A stretch of 64,000 bases of DNA, taken from Terriglobia bacterium (GTDB lineage Bacteria; Acidobacteriota; Terriglobia; Terriglobales; Acidobacteriaceae). The DNA is taken from assembly GCA_020072845.1 (NCBI GenBank), contig JAIQGF010000004.1:253508-317507 (forward strand), written 5' to 3'. The position numbers and the translations under genes are program-made. Below the pieces are notes generated by a model. That model ran no database searches. It worked only from the letters and a program-made list of their open reading frames with translations, and was not told the DNA's origin. Positions 1 through 8,974 of this stretch are shown piece after piece. Numbering within the stretch: the stretch's first letter is position 1; every line of letters begins with the position of its first letter.

Positions 1-73
1 TCTATCGGTCTTTCGGTCTTTCGGTCTGTCGGAATGGCAACCAACGACCGACAGACTGATAGACCGAGAGACC
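1..73. repeat. CGGTCTNT inverted array
   Basis: The left arm (1-32) repeats an 8-nt unit CGGTCTNT, the loop is about 12 nt, and the right arm (45-73) is the complementary AGACCGAN array. It lies just upstream of tsaD. The same unit recurs at 46.86 kb and 52.73 kb. Confidence 0.85.
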
Positions 74-118
74 CTATGCAACGCTCCATTGCGCCGCATG
101 ATCCTCTAGTATAGAGAC

Positions 119-1288
119 ATGCCCGACGCTTACATCCTGGGAATCGAGAGCTCCTGCGACGAGACCGCAGCGGCTGTCGTGCGCTCGGGCGAGCAGGTCA
201 TCTCCAACGTCGTGCTCTCGCAGATCGCCACCCACCGGCCCTACGGGGGCGTGGTGCCGGAATTGGCGTCGCGCGAGCACTTGCGCGCCATCCTTCCCGT
301 GGTCCGCACCGCTTTGGCGGAAGCCGGGCGCAACTACGAAACCGTGGATGCTATCGCGGTCACGCGCGGTCCCGGACTGGCGGGCGCGCTGCTGGTGGGC
401 ATCAGCTTCGCCAAGGCGCTGGCGTTCGCGCTCGACAAGCCGCTGATTGCGGTCAATCACCTCGAAGGCCATATTCATGCCGTGCTGCTGGAGGAGCGCC
501 AGAAGGGTAATCGCGAGATGCGCTTCCCGGTGCTCGCGCTGGTGGTGTCAGGCGGGCACACGCATCTGTATCTGGCCGAGCAGCGCGGCGCGAGCTGGAC
601 TTACCGGAACATCGGCCGCACCCGGGATGACGCCGCCGGCGAGGCTTTCGATAAAGTCGCCAAGCTGCTGGGGCTGGGCTATCCCGGCGGGCCCATCATC
701 AACCAGCTGGCGGCGCACGGCAATCCCCAAGCGGTGAAATTCACCTTTGCGCAGATCAAGCACAGAGACCGCCAGGATCGTGTGGCCCGGGTCTCCGACC
801 CGGGAAATCAAGGGTCAGAGACCCGTGCCACATTTGATTTTTCCTTCAGCGGCATCAAGACCGCAGTCTTGCGCTACGTTGAGACGCACCACATGCAGCG
901 CGTAATTGACGCGCGCATGGCGGCGCTGGCTGAAATTCTCCACCCGGCGGCCGCTGACGTCCTGCGATTCAGCGATCCCATGACGCTCGACCTGGTGGCT
1001 TCGTTTCAGAACGCGGTCGTCGGGGACCTGGTCGAGAAGACGCTGGCGGCGGCGCGCGAGTACGAGGCCGCCACGCTGTTCGTCACCGGCGGTGTGGCCG
1101 CCAATAGCGAGTTGCGAGGCCGATTTGAGGAGCAGGCGGCGCAGGAAGGTCTGCCGGTCTTGTTCCCTTCCCGCCCGCTCTCCACCGACAATGCGGCCAT
1201 GATCGCCGCCGCGGCGTATCCCAAATTTCTCGCTGGTGATTTTGCCGAGCCCGAGCTCTCGGCCGAGGCAGGACTGCAACTGCGCTAG
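119..1288 (+). CDS. tsaD: tRNA t6A37 threonylcarbamoyltransferase TsaD
   Basis: TsaD transfers the threonylcarbamoyl group to A37 of ANN-decoding tRNAs in the cytosol, working with TsaB and TsaE. The N-terminus carries the ASKHA-type GIESSCDETA motif. The metal-binding histidines are in NHLEGHIH (H114, H118), followed by SGGHTHL and a C-terminal TGGVAANSELR motif. At 389 residues it is longer than the usual 330-360. Part of the excess is residues 222-237, which are encoded by a near-perfect 50-bp palindrome (782-831) just before the conserved FSFSGIKTAVLR segment. A TAGTAT box (107-112) lies 6 nt before the ATG and no Shine-Dalgarno is visible, so the mRNA may be leaderless. The gene converges on the receiver protein with no spacer. 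Confidence 0.97.
   Translation: MPDAYILGIESSCDETAAAVVRSGEQVISNVVLSQIATHRPYGGVVPELASREHLRAILPVVRTALAEAGRNYETVDAIAVTRGPGLAGALLVGISFAKALAFALDKPLIAVNHLEGHIHAVLLEERQKGNREMRFPVLALVVSGGHTHLYLAEQRGASWTYRNIGRTRDDAAGEAFDKVAKLLGLGYPGGPIINQLAAHGNPQAVKFTFAQIKHRDRQDRVARVSDPGNQGSETRATFDFSFSGIKTAVLRYVETHHMQRVIDARMAALAEILHPAAADVLRFSDPMTLDLVASFQNAVVGDLVEKTLAAAREYEAATLFVTGGVAANSELRGRFEEQAAQEGLPVLFPSRPLSTDNAAMIAAAAYPKFLAGDFAEPELSAEAGLQLR
782..831. repeat. Palindromic element inside tsaD
   Basis: GTGGCCCGGGTCTCCGACCC (782-801) pairs at 18 of 20 positions with the reverse complement of 812-831, around a 10-nt loop. It sits in frame inside tsaD and adds about 16 residues where family members have a short loop. Confidence 0.85.
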
Positions 1289-1672
1289 CTAGGTGACGGC
1301 CGTCTTTTGGCCCAGCGTCAGCTCCAGCGCCTTCCCAAGCTGTTCCTCGATGTCGATGTCCTTGAAGATGACGTAGTTGGCGCGGCCTTCGGGTTTCATC
1401 TCGCTGGCGCTGCGCCGGCCGGCCAACACGACCAGCGGGATGCGCGCCATCCTGGGATTCGCCTTGACCGCGGTAATCAGTTCGCTGCCGGTCATCTTGG
1501 GCATCATCAGGTCGGTGACGATCAGGTCCGGCAGCACGCTGGCGAGGATGTGCATGGCTTCCACGCCGTTGGCGGCCGAGGCCACCGAGAAGCCGCGCTG
1601 CTCCAGGAACCGGCACACGGTATGCCGGATCAGCATGGAATCGTCCACCACCAACGCGATCTGTTGTGGCAT
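1289..1672 (-). CDS. Single-domain response regulator (CheY-like receiver)
   Basis: A stand-alone receiver domain of 127 residues with no output domain, presumably a phosphorylation-dependent protein-interaction switch. The acidic pair D10-D11, phospho-acceptor D54 (IVTDLMMPKM) and K104 (VIFKD) are all present. The conserved Thr/Ser after beta-4 is replaced by Ala (A84 in VVLAGRR), which may change the activation relay. The start at 1672 (MPQQIALVVDD) was chosen because the 37 residues upstream are low-complexity and lack receiver similarity. No histidine kinase is adjacent. It converges head-on with tsaD. Confidence 0.88.
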   Translation of the reverse strand: MPQQIALVVDDSMLIRHTVCRFLEQRGFSVASAANGVEAMHILASVLPDLIVTDLMMPKMTGSELITAVKANPRMARIPLVVLAGRRSASEMKPEGRANYVIFKDIDIEEQLGKALELTLGQKTAVT

Positions 1673-1860
1673 TGACTGCATCTTCAACCTGCGCGGCCAT
1701 GCTGCCCGCCTGGGCAGCCAGACGGCTGGGAGTGCCTGGGGAGGTAACTGCTGAAAAGTATCAAAGTGCGTGGGACGCGGCAAGATAACAACGCGAGTAC
1801 CTACATTACTTCAGTACCAGGCCGTCGTATCACAAAAGGATAAAGGCCCAGCCCTTGCAC

Positions 1861-2829
1861 CTAGTCTCCCGTCCCTTCTACCGCAGGCAATTGCGCCACC
1901 GGTGCGTCAGCCCCGGCCTTGGTTTTGATCTTGGCGCTGGTAACCAGAGCCACCGCCGCGACGATGATCACGGAGCCGGTCAGAATATAGGCATCCACCG
2001 TCTCCTGCAGCACCAGCCAGCCCAGAAAGACGGCCACCACGGGGTTGACGTAGGCATAGGTAGCCACCTTGGGCATGGGGACGTTTTGCAGCAGCCAGAT
2101 GTAGGCGCTGTACCCGACCCAGGAGCCGAACACGATCAGGTAGGCAATGGCGCCAATGCCCGATGCGGTCCAATGAGCGCGCGCCGGCTCGCGCAGGGCA
2201 AACGCGAGTGTGAGATTCAGCGCGCCGGCGATGGCCATCTGCCATCCGGTCGCGGCGAAGGCGTCAATGCCCTCCTGCCAGCGCTTGGAGAGCGCCGATC
2301 CCAGCGCCCATGCGAACGACGCCACGGGCAGGGTAAGGGCGGCCAGCAGCACGCGCCGGTCCAGAGGATTCGACGACATCTCGCGCAACTTGGGCCACAG
2401 CAGCACCACAATCCCGCAAATCCCCAACAGCAGGCCGACGATTCCGCGGCGCGAAACGTGGTCGCCGCGGAACATCCAGGTGTCGATCAACAGGAACCAC
2501 AGTGGCGTCATGGAAACGATCAGCGCGGCCAGCCCGGTGGGCACCACTTCCTCGGCACGCGCCAGAATGGGGTTGGCGACGGTCAGCAACAGCGCCCCAA
2601 TGATGCCCAGCCGAACCCCTTCGCCCAGCGTCACCCGGATGCGGCGGCCGCTGAGCGCGCACCAGAGGAGCATCAGCAGGCCGGCGATAAGAAACCGCGT
2701 GCCGGTCATCAACAGCGGCGGAATGTGCTCCACCGCGATGCCGATGCCGAGGTAGGTCGAGCCCCAGAACACGTACACCAGCGCAAACGCAAAGGCGACG
2801 CGAAAGCGGTGCTGGCGCGAGTGGGGCAT
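1861..2829 (-). CDS. EamA/DMT-family transporter
   Basis: An inner-membrane drug/metabolite exporter of the EamA family (322 residues) with about ten hydrophobic helices arranged as two five-helix repeats. The first repeat contains VYVFWGSTYLGIG and the second FGSWVGYSAYIWLL plus ATYAYVNPVVAVFLGWL, both typical of YedA/RhaT-like exporters. Substrate cannot be told from sequence; amino acids or other small metabolites are usual. It is monocistronic on the minus strand, facing away from the aminotransferase. Confidence 0.9.
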   Translation of the reverse strand: MPHSRQHRFRVAFAFALVYVFWGSTYLGIGIAVEHIPPLLMTGTRFLIAGLLMLLWCALSGRRIRVTLGEGVRLGIIGALLLTVANPILARAEEVVPTGLAALIVSMTPLWFLLIDTWMFRGDHVSRRGIVGLLLGICGIVVLLWPKLREMSSNPLDRRVLLAALTLPVASFAWALGSALSKRWQEGIDAFAATGWQMAIAGALNLTLAFALREPARAHWTASGIGAIAYLIVFGSWVGYSAYIWLLQNVPMPKVATYAYVNPVVAVFLGWLVLQETVDAYILTGSVIIVAAVALVTSAKIKTKAGADAPVAQLPAVEGTGD

Positions 2830-3199
2830 AGTGGAAGTGAAAACTTACGATAGCAGATCGCCCTGACGCGCCGGGGCTGGCGCCATTTACTTCTGACTTC
2901 TTAATTCCGACTTCACTTTCGTAACTTCACCCTTCGTCCCGGGGGTTACGCCAGACATGCAGCGGGGCTATAATACTGTTGAGTAATTTCATGTCGCGCC
3001 TGCTGCATCACGGAAAGATCAAGGCCGCGCCGCCCTGCCGTTTGCGCATGATCCTGACTCGTCCACGCGCCGGGCTGAACCTGGTTCCATCCCATTCCCG
3101 CCCCAATCTGTTTGGCGGCGACTAAGCGACTTTCCTCCGCCTTCGCCACTCCGAACCAACCCAGCTTCGTTCGCCACGCAGCACTCATCGGAGGAAGTC
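2830..3199. other. Intergenic region with aminotransferase promoter and long leader
   Basis: 370 bp between divergent genes. A TATAAT box at 2969-2974, with TTACGC 17 nt upstream (2946-2951), is a plausible plus-strand promoter. It would give a leader of about 220 nt before the start at 3200. I recognise no riboswitch in it. A weak short-unit stretch (ACTTCTGACTTCTTAATTCC, near 2890) resembles the genome's intergenic arrays. Confidence 0.4.
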
Positions 3200-4567
3200 A
3201 TGTCGAGCACAGTTACTATCCCGTCCGGACCCCACATTCGCACCACGCTGCCCGGGCCGAACGCCCTCCGCATCCTGGAAGGCGACAAGACCTACATCTC
3301 GCCGTCGTACACGCGCTCTTATCCGCTGGTCGCCAAGCGCGGCCGCGGCGTTGTCGTCGAAGACGTGGACGGCAACGAGTTCCTGGACTTCTCTGCCGGC
3401 ATCGCCGTAACCTCCACCGGCCACTGCCATCCGGAGGTGGTCGCGGCCATCCAGCAGCAGGCGGCGGAATTGATCCACATGTCGGGGACCGATTTCTATT
3501 ACGAGCACATGATCACGCTCGCCGAGCGCCTTTCGGCGGTCGCGCCCATGAAAGGCCCGCACCGCTTCTATTACGGCAATTCCGGCGCGGAGGCGGTCGA
3601 GGCCGCCATCAAGCTGTCGCGCTATCACACCAAGCGGCAGAACATCATCGCCTTCTACGGCGCCTTCCACGGCCGCACCATGGGCGCGCTGTCGTTGACC
3701 TCCTCGAAGGTGCAGCAGCGCCGCCGCTTTTTCCCGCTGATGCCCGGCGTGACCCACGTTCCCTATCCAAACGTCTACCGCCGGCCCCAAGGCACGGACC
3801 CAGTGGAGTACGCGGTGGAGTGCGCGCGCTTCATCGAGCAAAAGGTGCTGAAGACCACGCTTCCTCCGGAGGAAGTGGCGGCCATTTTCGTGGAACCCAT
3901 CCAGGGCGAAGGCGGCTACGTTATCGCGCCGCCGGAGTTCCTGGTCGAACTGCGCCGCATCTGCGACCGGCACGGCATCCTGCTCGTCGCCGACGAAGTG
4001 CAGTGCGGCTCCGGGCGCAGCGGCAAGTGGTGGGCGATCCAGCACGCCGGGGTTGAGCCCGACATCGTCTGCATCGCCAAGGGCATCGCCTCCGGCATGC
4101 CGCTGAGCGTGATGATGACCAAGCAGGACATCATGGACTGGGTGCCCGGCTCGCACGCCTCCACCTTTGGCGGCAACCCGGTGTGCATTGCCGCGGCTTT
4201 GGCGACGATGAACGTTCTGGAGCGCGAGGCAATCGCCAACGCCGACAGCATCGGCCGCCACATCATGCAGCGCATCAGCGCGTGGCCGCAAAAGTACGCC
4301 ATGGTTGGCGATGTGCGCGGACGCGGCTTGATGATCGGCGTCGAACTGGTCACCGACAAGCAAAGCAAAGCGCCCGCCGGAGCGGCTCGCGACAAGGTCG
4401 TCGAACTGGCCTTCGAGCGCGGCTGCCTGTTCCTGGGCGCCGGAGAGAATTCCGTGCGCATCTGCCCGCCGCTGATCATCACTCGGGAGCAGGCCGATAT
4501 CGGGCTCGACATCCTGGAAGAGTGCATTCGCACCGTGGACAAGAATGCCGACCAGCCCGGCAAGTAA
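3200..4567 (+). CDS. Class III PLP aminotransferase (GabT/ArgD-like)
   Basis: A 455-residue fold-type I, class III aminotransferase, usually annotated as acetylornithine or 4-aminobutyrate aminotransferase family. The PLP lysine is K294 (CIAKGIASG) and the cofactor-ring aspartate is D265 in LLVADEVQCGSGRSG. FVEPIQGEGG and YYGNSGAEAVEAA are also present. The start has a strong GGAGGAAG ribosome site at 3190. No arginine or GABA pathway gene is adjacent, so the donor substrate is unresolved. Archaeal members of this clade can be amino-acid racemases, which is an alternative. A bidirectional terminator follows at 4615. Confidence 0.9.
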   Translation: MSSTVTIPSGPHIRTTLPGPNALRILEGDKTYISPSYTRSYPLVAKRGRGVVVEDVDGNEFLDFSAGIAVTSTGHCHPEVVAAIQQQAAELIHMSGTDFYYEHMITLAERLSAVAPMKGPHRFYYGNSGAEAVEAAIKLSRYHTKRQNIIAFYGAFHGRTMGALSLTSSKVQQRRRFFPLMPGVTHVPYPNVYRRPQGTDPVEYAVECARFIEQKVLKTTLPPEEVAAIFVEPIQGEGGYVIAPPEFLVELRRICDRHGILLVADEVQCGSGRSGKWWAIQHAGVEPDIVCIAKGIASGMPLSVMMTKQDIMDWVPGSHASTFGGNPVCIAAALATMNVLEREAIANADSIGRHIMQRISAWPQKYAMVGDVRGRGLMIGVELVTDKQSKAPAGAARDKVVELAFERGCLFLGAGENSVRICPPLIITREQADIGLDILEECIRTVDKNADQPGK

Positions 4568-4570
4568 GGA

Positions 4571-4691
4571 GATTGCCGAATTGCGGAATTTGAAATTGCG
4601 AATCGAAAAAAATCAGCCCGGTAATCTACCGGGCTTTCTTCAATAGCGGTCCGACCCAATTCCGCATTTCCGCAGTTCGGCAATTCCGCAA
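4571..4691. repeat. AATTGCGG-type inverted array
   Basis: GAATTGCGGAATTTG-type units at 4571-4604 are mirrored by CAATTCCGCATTTCCGCAG-type units at 4659-4691. The terminator hairpin lies between them. The array fills the spacer between the convergent aminotransferase and nadA. Confidence 0.75.
4615..4640. terminator. Bidirectional rho-independent terminator
   Basis: The stem AGCCCGGTA / TACCGGGCT (9 bp, loop ATC) has seven A upstream and TTTCTT downstream. It can therefore terminate both the plus-strand aminotransferase and the minus-strand nadA. Confidence 0.85.
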
Positions 4692-5891
4692 TTACTGAAT
4701 TTCTAGCATCCTGTCCAGTGCCACTCGCGCCCAGCGCTTCACCTCGTCCGCGACCTGGATGCGGTTCACCACGTTGCCGTCCACCAGGTTCTCCAGCGCC
4801 CAGCACAAATGCTGCGGCGAGATACGGAACATGGTGGTGCACAGGCAGCCGGAATCGTCGAGCGTGATCACCATCTTGTCCGGCGCCACTGCCTTCGCCA
4901 GCCGGTTGATCAAATGAATCTCGGTGCCAATGGCGAACTTCGAGCCCGCCGACGCCTGCTCCACCATCTTGATCAGCTTCTCGGTGGAGCCGATCCCGTC
5001 GGCCTTGCGGCAGACCTCCAGCCGGCACTCCGGATGCGCGATGACTCGAATGTCCGGATACTTGGCGCGCACTTTATCCACGTGCTCCGGCAGGAAGCGC
5101 TGATGCACTGAGCAGTGTCCCTTCCAAAGGATCACTCGGGCGGCGCGCAGCCGGTCTTCGTTCTTGCTCAAGCCGCCCTGCGGCAGGAACGGGTCCCAGA
5201 CGACCATGTCGCTGAGCGGGATTCCCATCGCGTCGGCCGTGTTGCGGCCCAGGTGCTGGTCGGGCAGGAAGAGGATTTTTTCGTTCCTGGCAAATCCCCA
5301 GTCAAAGGCGCCGCGCGCATTGGACGAGGTGCACACCAGGCCGCCGCGCTCGCCGCAAAACGCCTTGATCGCCGCCGTGGAATTCATGTAGGTGATCGGC
5401 GTCATGCCGTCGCCCGCGTCGCTGGTCAGGCCCATCCCGGCCAGTTGTTCCCAGCAGTCTTCCACCTGGGTGATTTCGGCCATGTCGGCCATGGAGCATC
5501 CGGCGTTCAGATCCGGGAGCACGACCACCTGGCCGGTGCGGCCGAGCACGTCGGCGCTCTCCGCCATGAAATGCACGCCGCAGAACACGATGAACTGCCC
5601 GCGCGCCTGCGCCGCTATTTTGGAAAGCTTGTAGGAATCGCCGGTGTAATCGGCGAAGCGGATGACTTCGTCACGCTGGTAATGGTGTCCGAGGACCACG
5701 CAGTCTTCGCCCAGCGTCTGTTTGGCGGCGGCGATGCGCTCGTCCATCGAGGAATCCGGCAGGACAAGATAACTGTCCAGCCTGCAACTGGAGCTGGTTG
5801 CGGTTGCCACTTTTGAACTCGCCTTCAGTTCCGCGCGTTGAGCGCGTGGAACGGGGATGTTGAAAGCATCCTTCGGCTCCAGTAGATCCAC
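4692..5891 (-). CDS. nadA: Quinolinate synthase NadA
   Basis: NadA condenses iminoaspartate with dihydroxyacetone phosphate to quinolinate in de novo NAD synthesis. This 399-residue protein has the three cysteines expected to ligate its [4Fe-4S] cluster: NAGCSMAD (C132), HPECRLEVC and DSGCLCTTM. It also has the GHHYQRDEV, FCGVHFMAESADVL and YMNSTAAIKA motifs. The first 35 residues are not conserved-looking, so a later start is possible. nadB and nadC are not in the window. Confidence 0.95.
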   Translation of the reverse strand: MDLLEPKDAFNIPVPRAQRAELKASSKVATATSSSCRLDSYLVLPDSSMDERIAAAKQTLGEDCVVLGHHYQRDEVIRFADYTGDSYKLSKIAAQARGQFIVFCGVHFMAESADVLGRTGQVVVLPDLNAGCSMADMAEITQVEDCWEQLAGMGLTSDAGDGMTPITYMNSTAAIKAFCGERGGLVCTSSNARGAFDWGFARNEKILFLPDQHLGRNTADAMGIPLSDMVVWDPFLPQGGLSKNEDRLRAARVILWKGHCSVHQRFLPEHVDKVRAKYPDIRVIAHPECRLEVCRKADGIGSTEKLIKMVEQASAGSKFAIGTEIHLINRLAKAVAPDKMVITLDDSGCLCTTMFRISPQHLCWALENLVDGNVVNRIQVADEVKRWARVALDRMLEIQ

Positions 5892-6113
5892 TGCCCGGTT
5901 GCTGGGCCCGACCTACGGGGTTGTTGAAGCCGCTGGTTGTTTCTATGCCTACCTTACAGATGCGCCGCTGAGCCAAAAGCTTCAGCCCGCAGCACGCGCA
6001 CATGCGGGGAGGCAATTTTCAATTGTGCATCCGGAGGATGGCCGGCGCAAGTCAAAACGCCCGCCGGCATAAACGCCGGTAACCATCGGAGATAGCGAAC
6101 ATTGGGACTGGCT

Positions 6114-8504
6114 TTACTTCCCGGGCGCTTTGAAGTTGACCACGATCGTATTCTCGATTTCGATGGGAACGCCGTTGAGGCGGAAGGGCTCGTAGCGCCA
6201 GCGTTTCACCGCTGAGGCTGCCGCCTGCGCCAGCAGCGCGTCACCCCTGACGACCTTTATTTGCGTGACTTTCCCTTCCTTACTGATCGTGGCTTTCAAC
6301 ACGACCTCGCCATTCACTCCCACCGCCGAGTCGGGATAAACCGGTTCGTAGCGTTTCAGCAACTTGCCTCCGGTCAATTCCGGTATCGCCGTTTTGTCGA
6401 GGGTGGGTGGCGCGACCGGTCCTGACAGCACAGTGGAGATCTCCGACGAGCCTGTCGGACGTCCCAGACCCATGGCCGGAGGCGCTTCGGGAACCGCTTT
6501 CGCCACCTCGGTCACCGCCGGCGCTGGTACCGGCTCGCGAGGGGCTGGAACGGGTCGCGCAGCTGCATTTTTCGCCGCCGCGGACGGTTTCGTCGCGTGC
6601 GTGGAGCCAGCCGGGATCGGCCTTTTCGCCACGGGCACGGTATTCATCGGGACCACTGCGGGAGGAGGCGCCGTGGGAGTACTGGACGCCGGGAAGGGTG
6701 AGGGCTTGTTGACTACGGGCTTGGTTAGCCTGACTTCGCTGTCCATGGGCGTGCCTCTGGGAGGCGAGATAGCCCGCCACACTTGCCAACCGCCCACAAT
6801 CAGCACCGCCGCCAAAATGCCCGCACCGGTTAGCCTCAGTCTCCACGGCGACGGTATTTGCGCCGGCATGTTCGCCAGCATCGCGTCGCGCATGGAAGCC
6901 GGGCCCAGCATGTCGGCGGCTTCATCCTCCTCCGGTTCCAGCGGCACGGTGCGATCTCTCGCGGCCGCCGATGCCGCCATCGCGGCCGCGCCCATGGCTC
7001 TCATGACGGCAGTCGGCACCGGCGAGGGCGTTAGCTTGTCCGGCGGCGCTGCCAAACTGTGTGTTGCCGGGATTTCTACCGCTGGCCTGGTTGCCAGCTC
7101 TTGCCGGATTGCCGGCGCCGACGCTGGCGCCACCGCCGTTTCTCCTGCCGGACGACCTGGCTTGGGAGCTTCCACCGGCGCCGCAACGGGCGGAGGCGGC
7201 GCGGGGAGCTTCACCGGAGCGAGGACTTGCGGCGTTGGTACGGGACGCGCCACCGGGGCCGCGACTGGCGGAGCCGGTGCGGGACGCGCCACGGGCGCGA
7301 CCACAGCCGGACGCGGCGCGGCACGATCCACCGGCGCCGCCATTGGCGGAGACAGCATGGGCGCAGCTGCCGGCGCCGCCTTCGCCACGTTTCCCGTGCG
7401 CGGCTGCGGCAAAGACGATGGCGCCGCCGCCACCGTTCCCGCACCTGCCGGAGTTGCCGGCTTCGTCACCACCGGCGGAGGCAGAGGAGCAATCCCCTCC
7501 TTGACCGTGAGAATGTCCTCCATCATCAGCGGGGTTTCTGGCTGCACGCCCGGTTCCGCAATCAGCGGTTGCAGCGTCGCCGCCGCCATCAGTGCTTGCG
7601 GGCCCCTGATCGAGGACGCTGCCGGCTCCGGCTGCCGAACGGCAATTCCCGCCACCAGGTCCGCAACCCGCCGCAGCAACAGTACGTCGCTGCTCTGGAA
7701 CGCGTGCGCGCGTGAGGAGAACGCCTCCAGCACTCCCGCAGGACGCCCCTGCACGCGGACGGGCACAATCACCATGGAGCGCAATTCAAGTTTGCGGCAG
7801 ACCAACCTCTCGGCCCGTGGATCGGTCTCCGTATCCAGGCAGCGCACGATCTCGCCGGTGCGAATGGATTCTCCCGATAGCCCCGAGTTGGGATCCAGCC
7901 GGGCGCCGATGGCGGGCGCGTTGCCGCTGCTGGCGCGGCACACGACGATGACGCCGTCTTCGAGCGCGATCGCCGCCCCGGTCGCCCGGGTCACGTTGCG
8001 CACGCGTTCGACGACCAACGCCAGCGCCGCGTCGCCTTCCAGCTTGTCCGTCGTCAAGTCGCGCCGCAGGGCGGCAATTTCATCGCGCGTGTACGGCGCA
8101 GGCCAGGCCGGCAGCGCCGCGTTCAAACCGGGCGCTACCGCCGGCCGCCGGTCGCGCGAGAGCCATTGTGCCAGGTGCACGCGGCCCAACTCCGCGATTT
8201 CCTCGAACCGTATTCCCAGCCGGCCGGAGCTGTCGGTCCAGGCGATGCTGCCCACCGCGTCCACACGTCCGCCGGTTTCCGGCAATTCGAATTGCAGCGA
8301 GGTGGTGGCGCCCATGGGCGCGCTGGAAAGCGCTTGCACGCCCATGCCCTGTTCGCTCAGGTCGAGCACCAGAGCGCCGCTTTGGAATGCGAGATCGACG
8401 GTGACCAGGTGCGAGTCCACGACGTTCTGCCGCATTGCTACACGGCGGTCGTGTGTCCCTGAGTCCCCGCCCGGTTTCGGGGTTTCCACTGGTGAGGTGC
8501 CCAT
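6114..8504 (-). CDS. PilZ-GAF-TonB C-terminal fusion protein
   Basis: A 796-residue protein of unusual layout. Residues ~18-116 form a PilZ-like domain with RRVAMR and DLSEQG, the two signatures of c-di-GMP binding. Residues ~137-290 look like a GAF domain. A long Pro/Ala-rich linker (~300-540) follows, then one membrane helix (~555-575, AGILAAVLIVGGW), a second Pro-rich stretch, and a TonB C-terminal domain (~712-793, YEPVYPDSAVGVNGEVVLKA). By topology PilZ and GAF would be cytoplasmic and the TonB domain periplasmic. The inferred role is a TonB-like energy or contact protein gated by second messenger. A small coiled-coil gene lies 37 bp upstream on the same strand. A long antisense ORF over this gene is a compositional artefact. 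Confidence 0.85.
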   Translation of the reverse strand: MGTSPVETPKPGGDSGTHDRRVAMRQNVVDSHLVTVDLAFQSGALVLDLSEQGMGVQALSSAPMGATTSLQFELPETGGRVDAVGSIAWTDSSGRLGIRFEEIAELGRVHLAQWLSRDRRPAVAPGLNAALPAWPAPYTRDEIAALRRDLTTDKLEGDAALALVVERVRNVTRATGAAIALEDGVIVVCRASSGNAPAIGARLDPNSGLSGESIRTGEIVRCLDTETDPRAERLVCRKLELRSMVIVPVRVQGRPAGVLEAFSSRAHAFQSSDVLLLRRVADLVAGIAVRQPEPAASSIRGPQALMAAATLQPLIAEPGVQPETPLMMEDILTVKEGIAPLPPPVVTKPATPAGAGTVAAAPSSLPQPRTGNVAKAAPAAAPMLSPPMAAPVDRAAPRPAVVAPVARPAPAPPVAAPVARPVPTPQVLAPVKLPAPPPPVAAPVEAPKPGRPAGETAVAPASAPAIRQELATRPAVEIPATHSLAAPPDKLTPSPVPTAVMRAMGAAAMAASAAARDRTVPLEPEEDEAADMLGPASMRDAMLANMPAQIPSPWRLRLTGAGILAAVLIVGGWQVWRAISPPRGTPMDSEVRLTKPVVNKPSPFPASSTPTAPPPAVVPMNTVPVAKRPIPAGSTHATKPSAAAKNAAARPVPAPREPVPAPAVTEVAKAVPEAPPAMGLGRPTGSSEISTVLSGPVAPPTLDKTAIPELTGGKLLKRYEPVYPDSAVGVNGEVVLKATISKEGKVTQIKVVRGDALLAQAAASAVKRWRYEPFRLNGVPIEIENTIVVNFKAPGK

Positions 8505-8541
8505 CCGTAATTACCCTGCCTGCGAGTCTGCTGCTCCGCCG

Positions 8542-8772
8542 TTAGGGAAACTGCCGGATTCCAACCGCCGGACCCAGAGTGTCCGCGGGCTTGGCTGCAA
8601 CTGCTGCCGCCGATACCCGCGGTGCGGTCCCGGCACTGGCCACAGATCTCACCGTGTCCAATTCGTTGTCGTCGGCGAGCAAGCGCGCCGCCACACGCAA
8701 CGCTTCAATGTCTCTCTGCAATTGTTGTATTTCGTTTTCCTTCTGGCGCAGCACTTCGTAAATGTTTTTCAT
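8542..8772 (-). CDS. Small coiled-coil protein
   Basis: A 76-residue protein with a predicted N-terminal amphipathic coiled coil (residues 1-35, EVLRQKENEIQQLQRDIEAL) and a disordered Ala/Pro-rich tail. No enzyme motif is visible. It is immediately upstream of the PilZ-GAF-TonB gene on the same strand and probably co-transcribed, so it could be an oligomerisation partner. That role is inference. The start ATG is at 8770-8772; the ribosome site is weak. Confidence 0.65.
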   Translation of the reverse strand: MKNIYEVLRQKENEIQQLQRDIEALRVAARLLADDNELDTVRSVASAGTAPRVSAAAVAAKPADTLGPAVGIRQFP

Positions 8773-8974
8773 ATGGGAAACATCCGATCGGGGCTTCGTA
8801 GCCTTGCCGGTCTGTTCCTACTGTACCCCGAGTTTGGTCCCAGTGAAATACAGAAAATTCACAAACCTCAAACCGTCGGCAGGCAGGTTCGGAGGCCGGA
8901 TCGTGAAGCGATCCGGAAAGCCTGGAAACGCAAGGGGGTGGGCCGCCAGGCAAGTAGAAGCACCTAGGCGGCGC

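Noticed and set aside
6364..8967. 867-residue open frame on the plus strand opposite the PilZ-GAF-TonB gene
   Set aside because: It is a GC-rich antisense frame of low complexity with no domain, while the minus-strand gene has clear domains.
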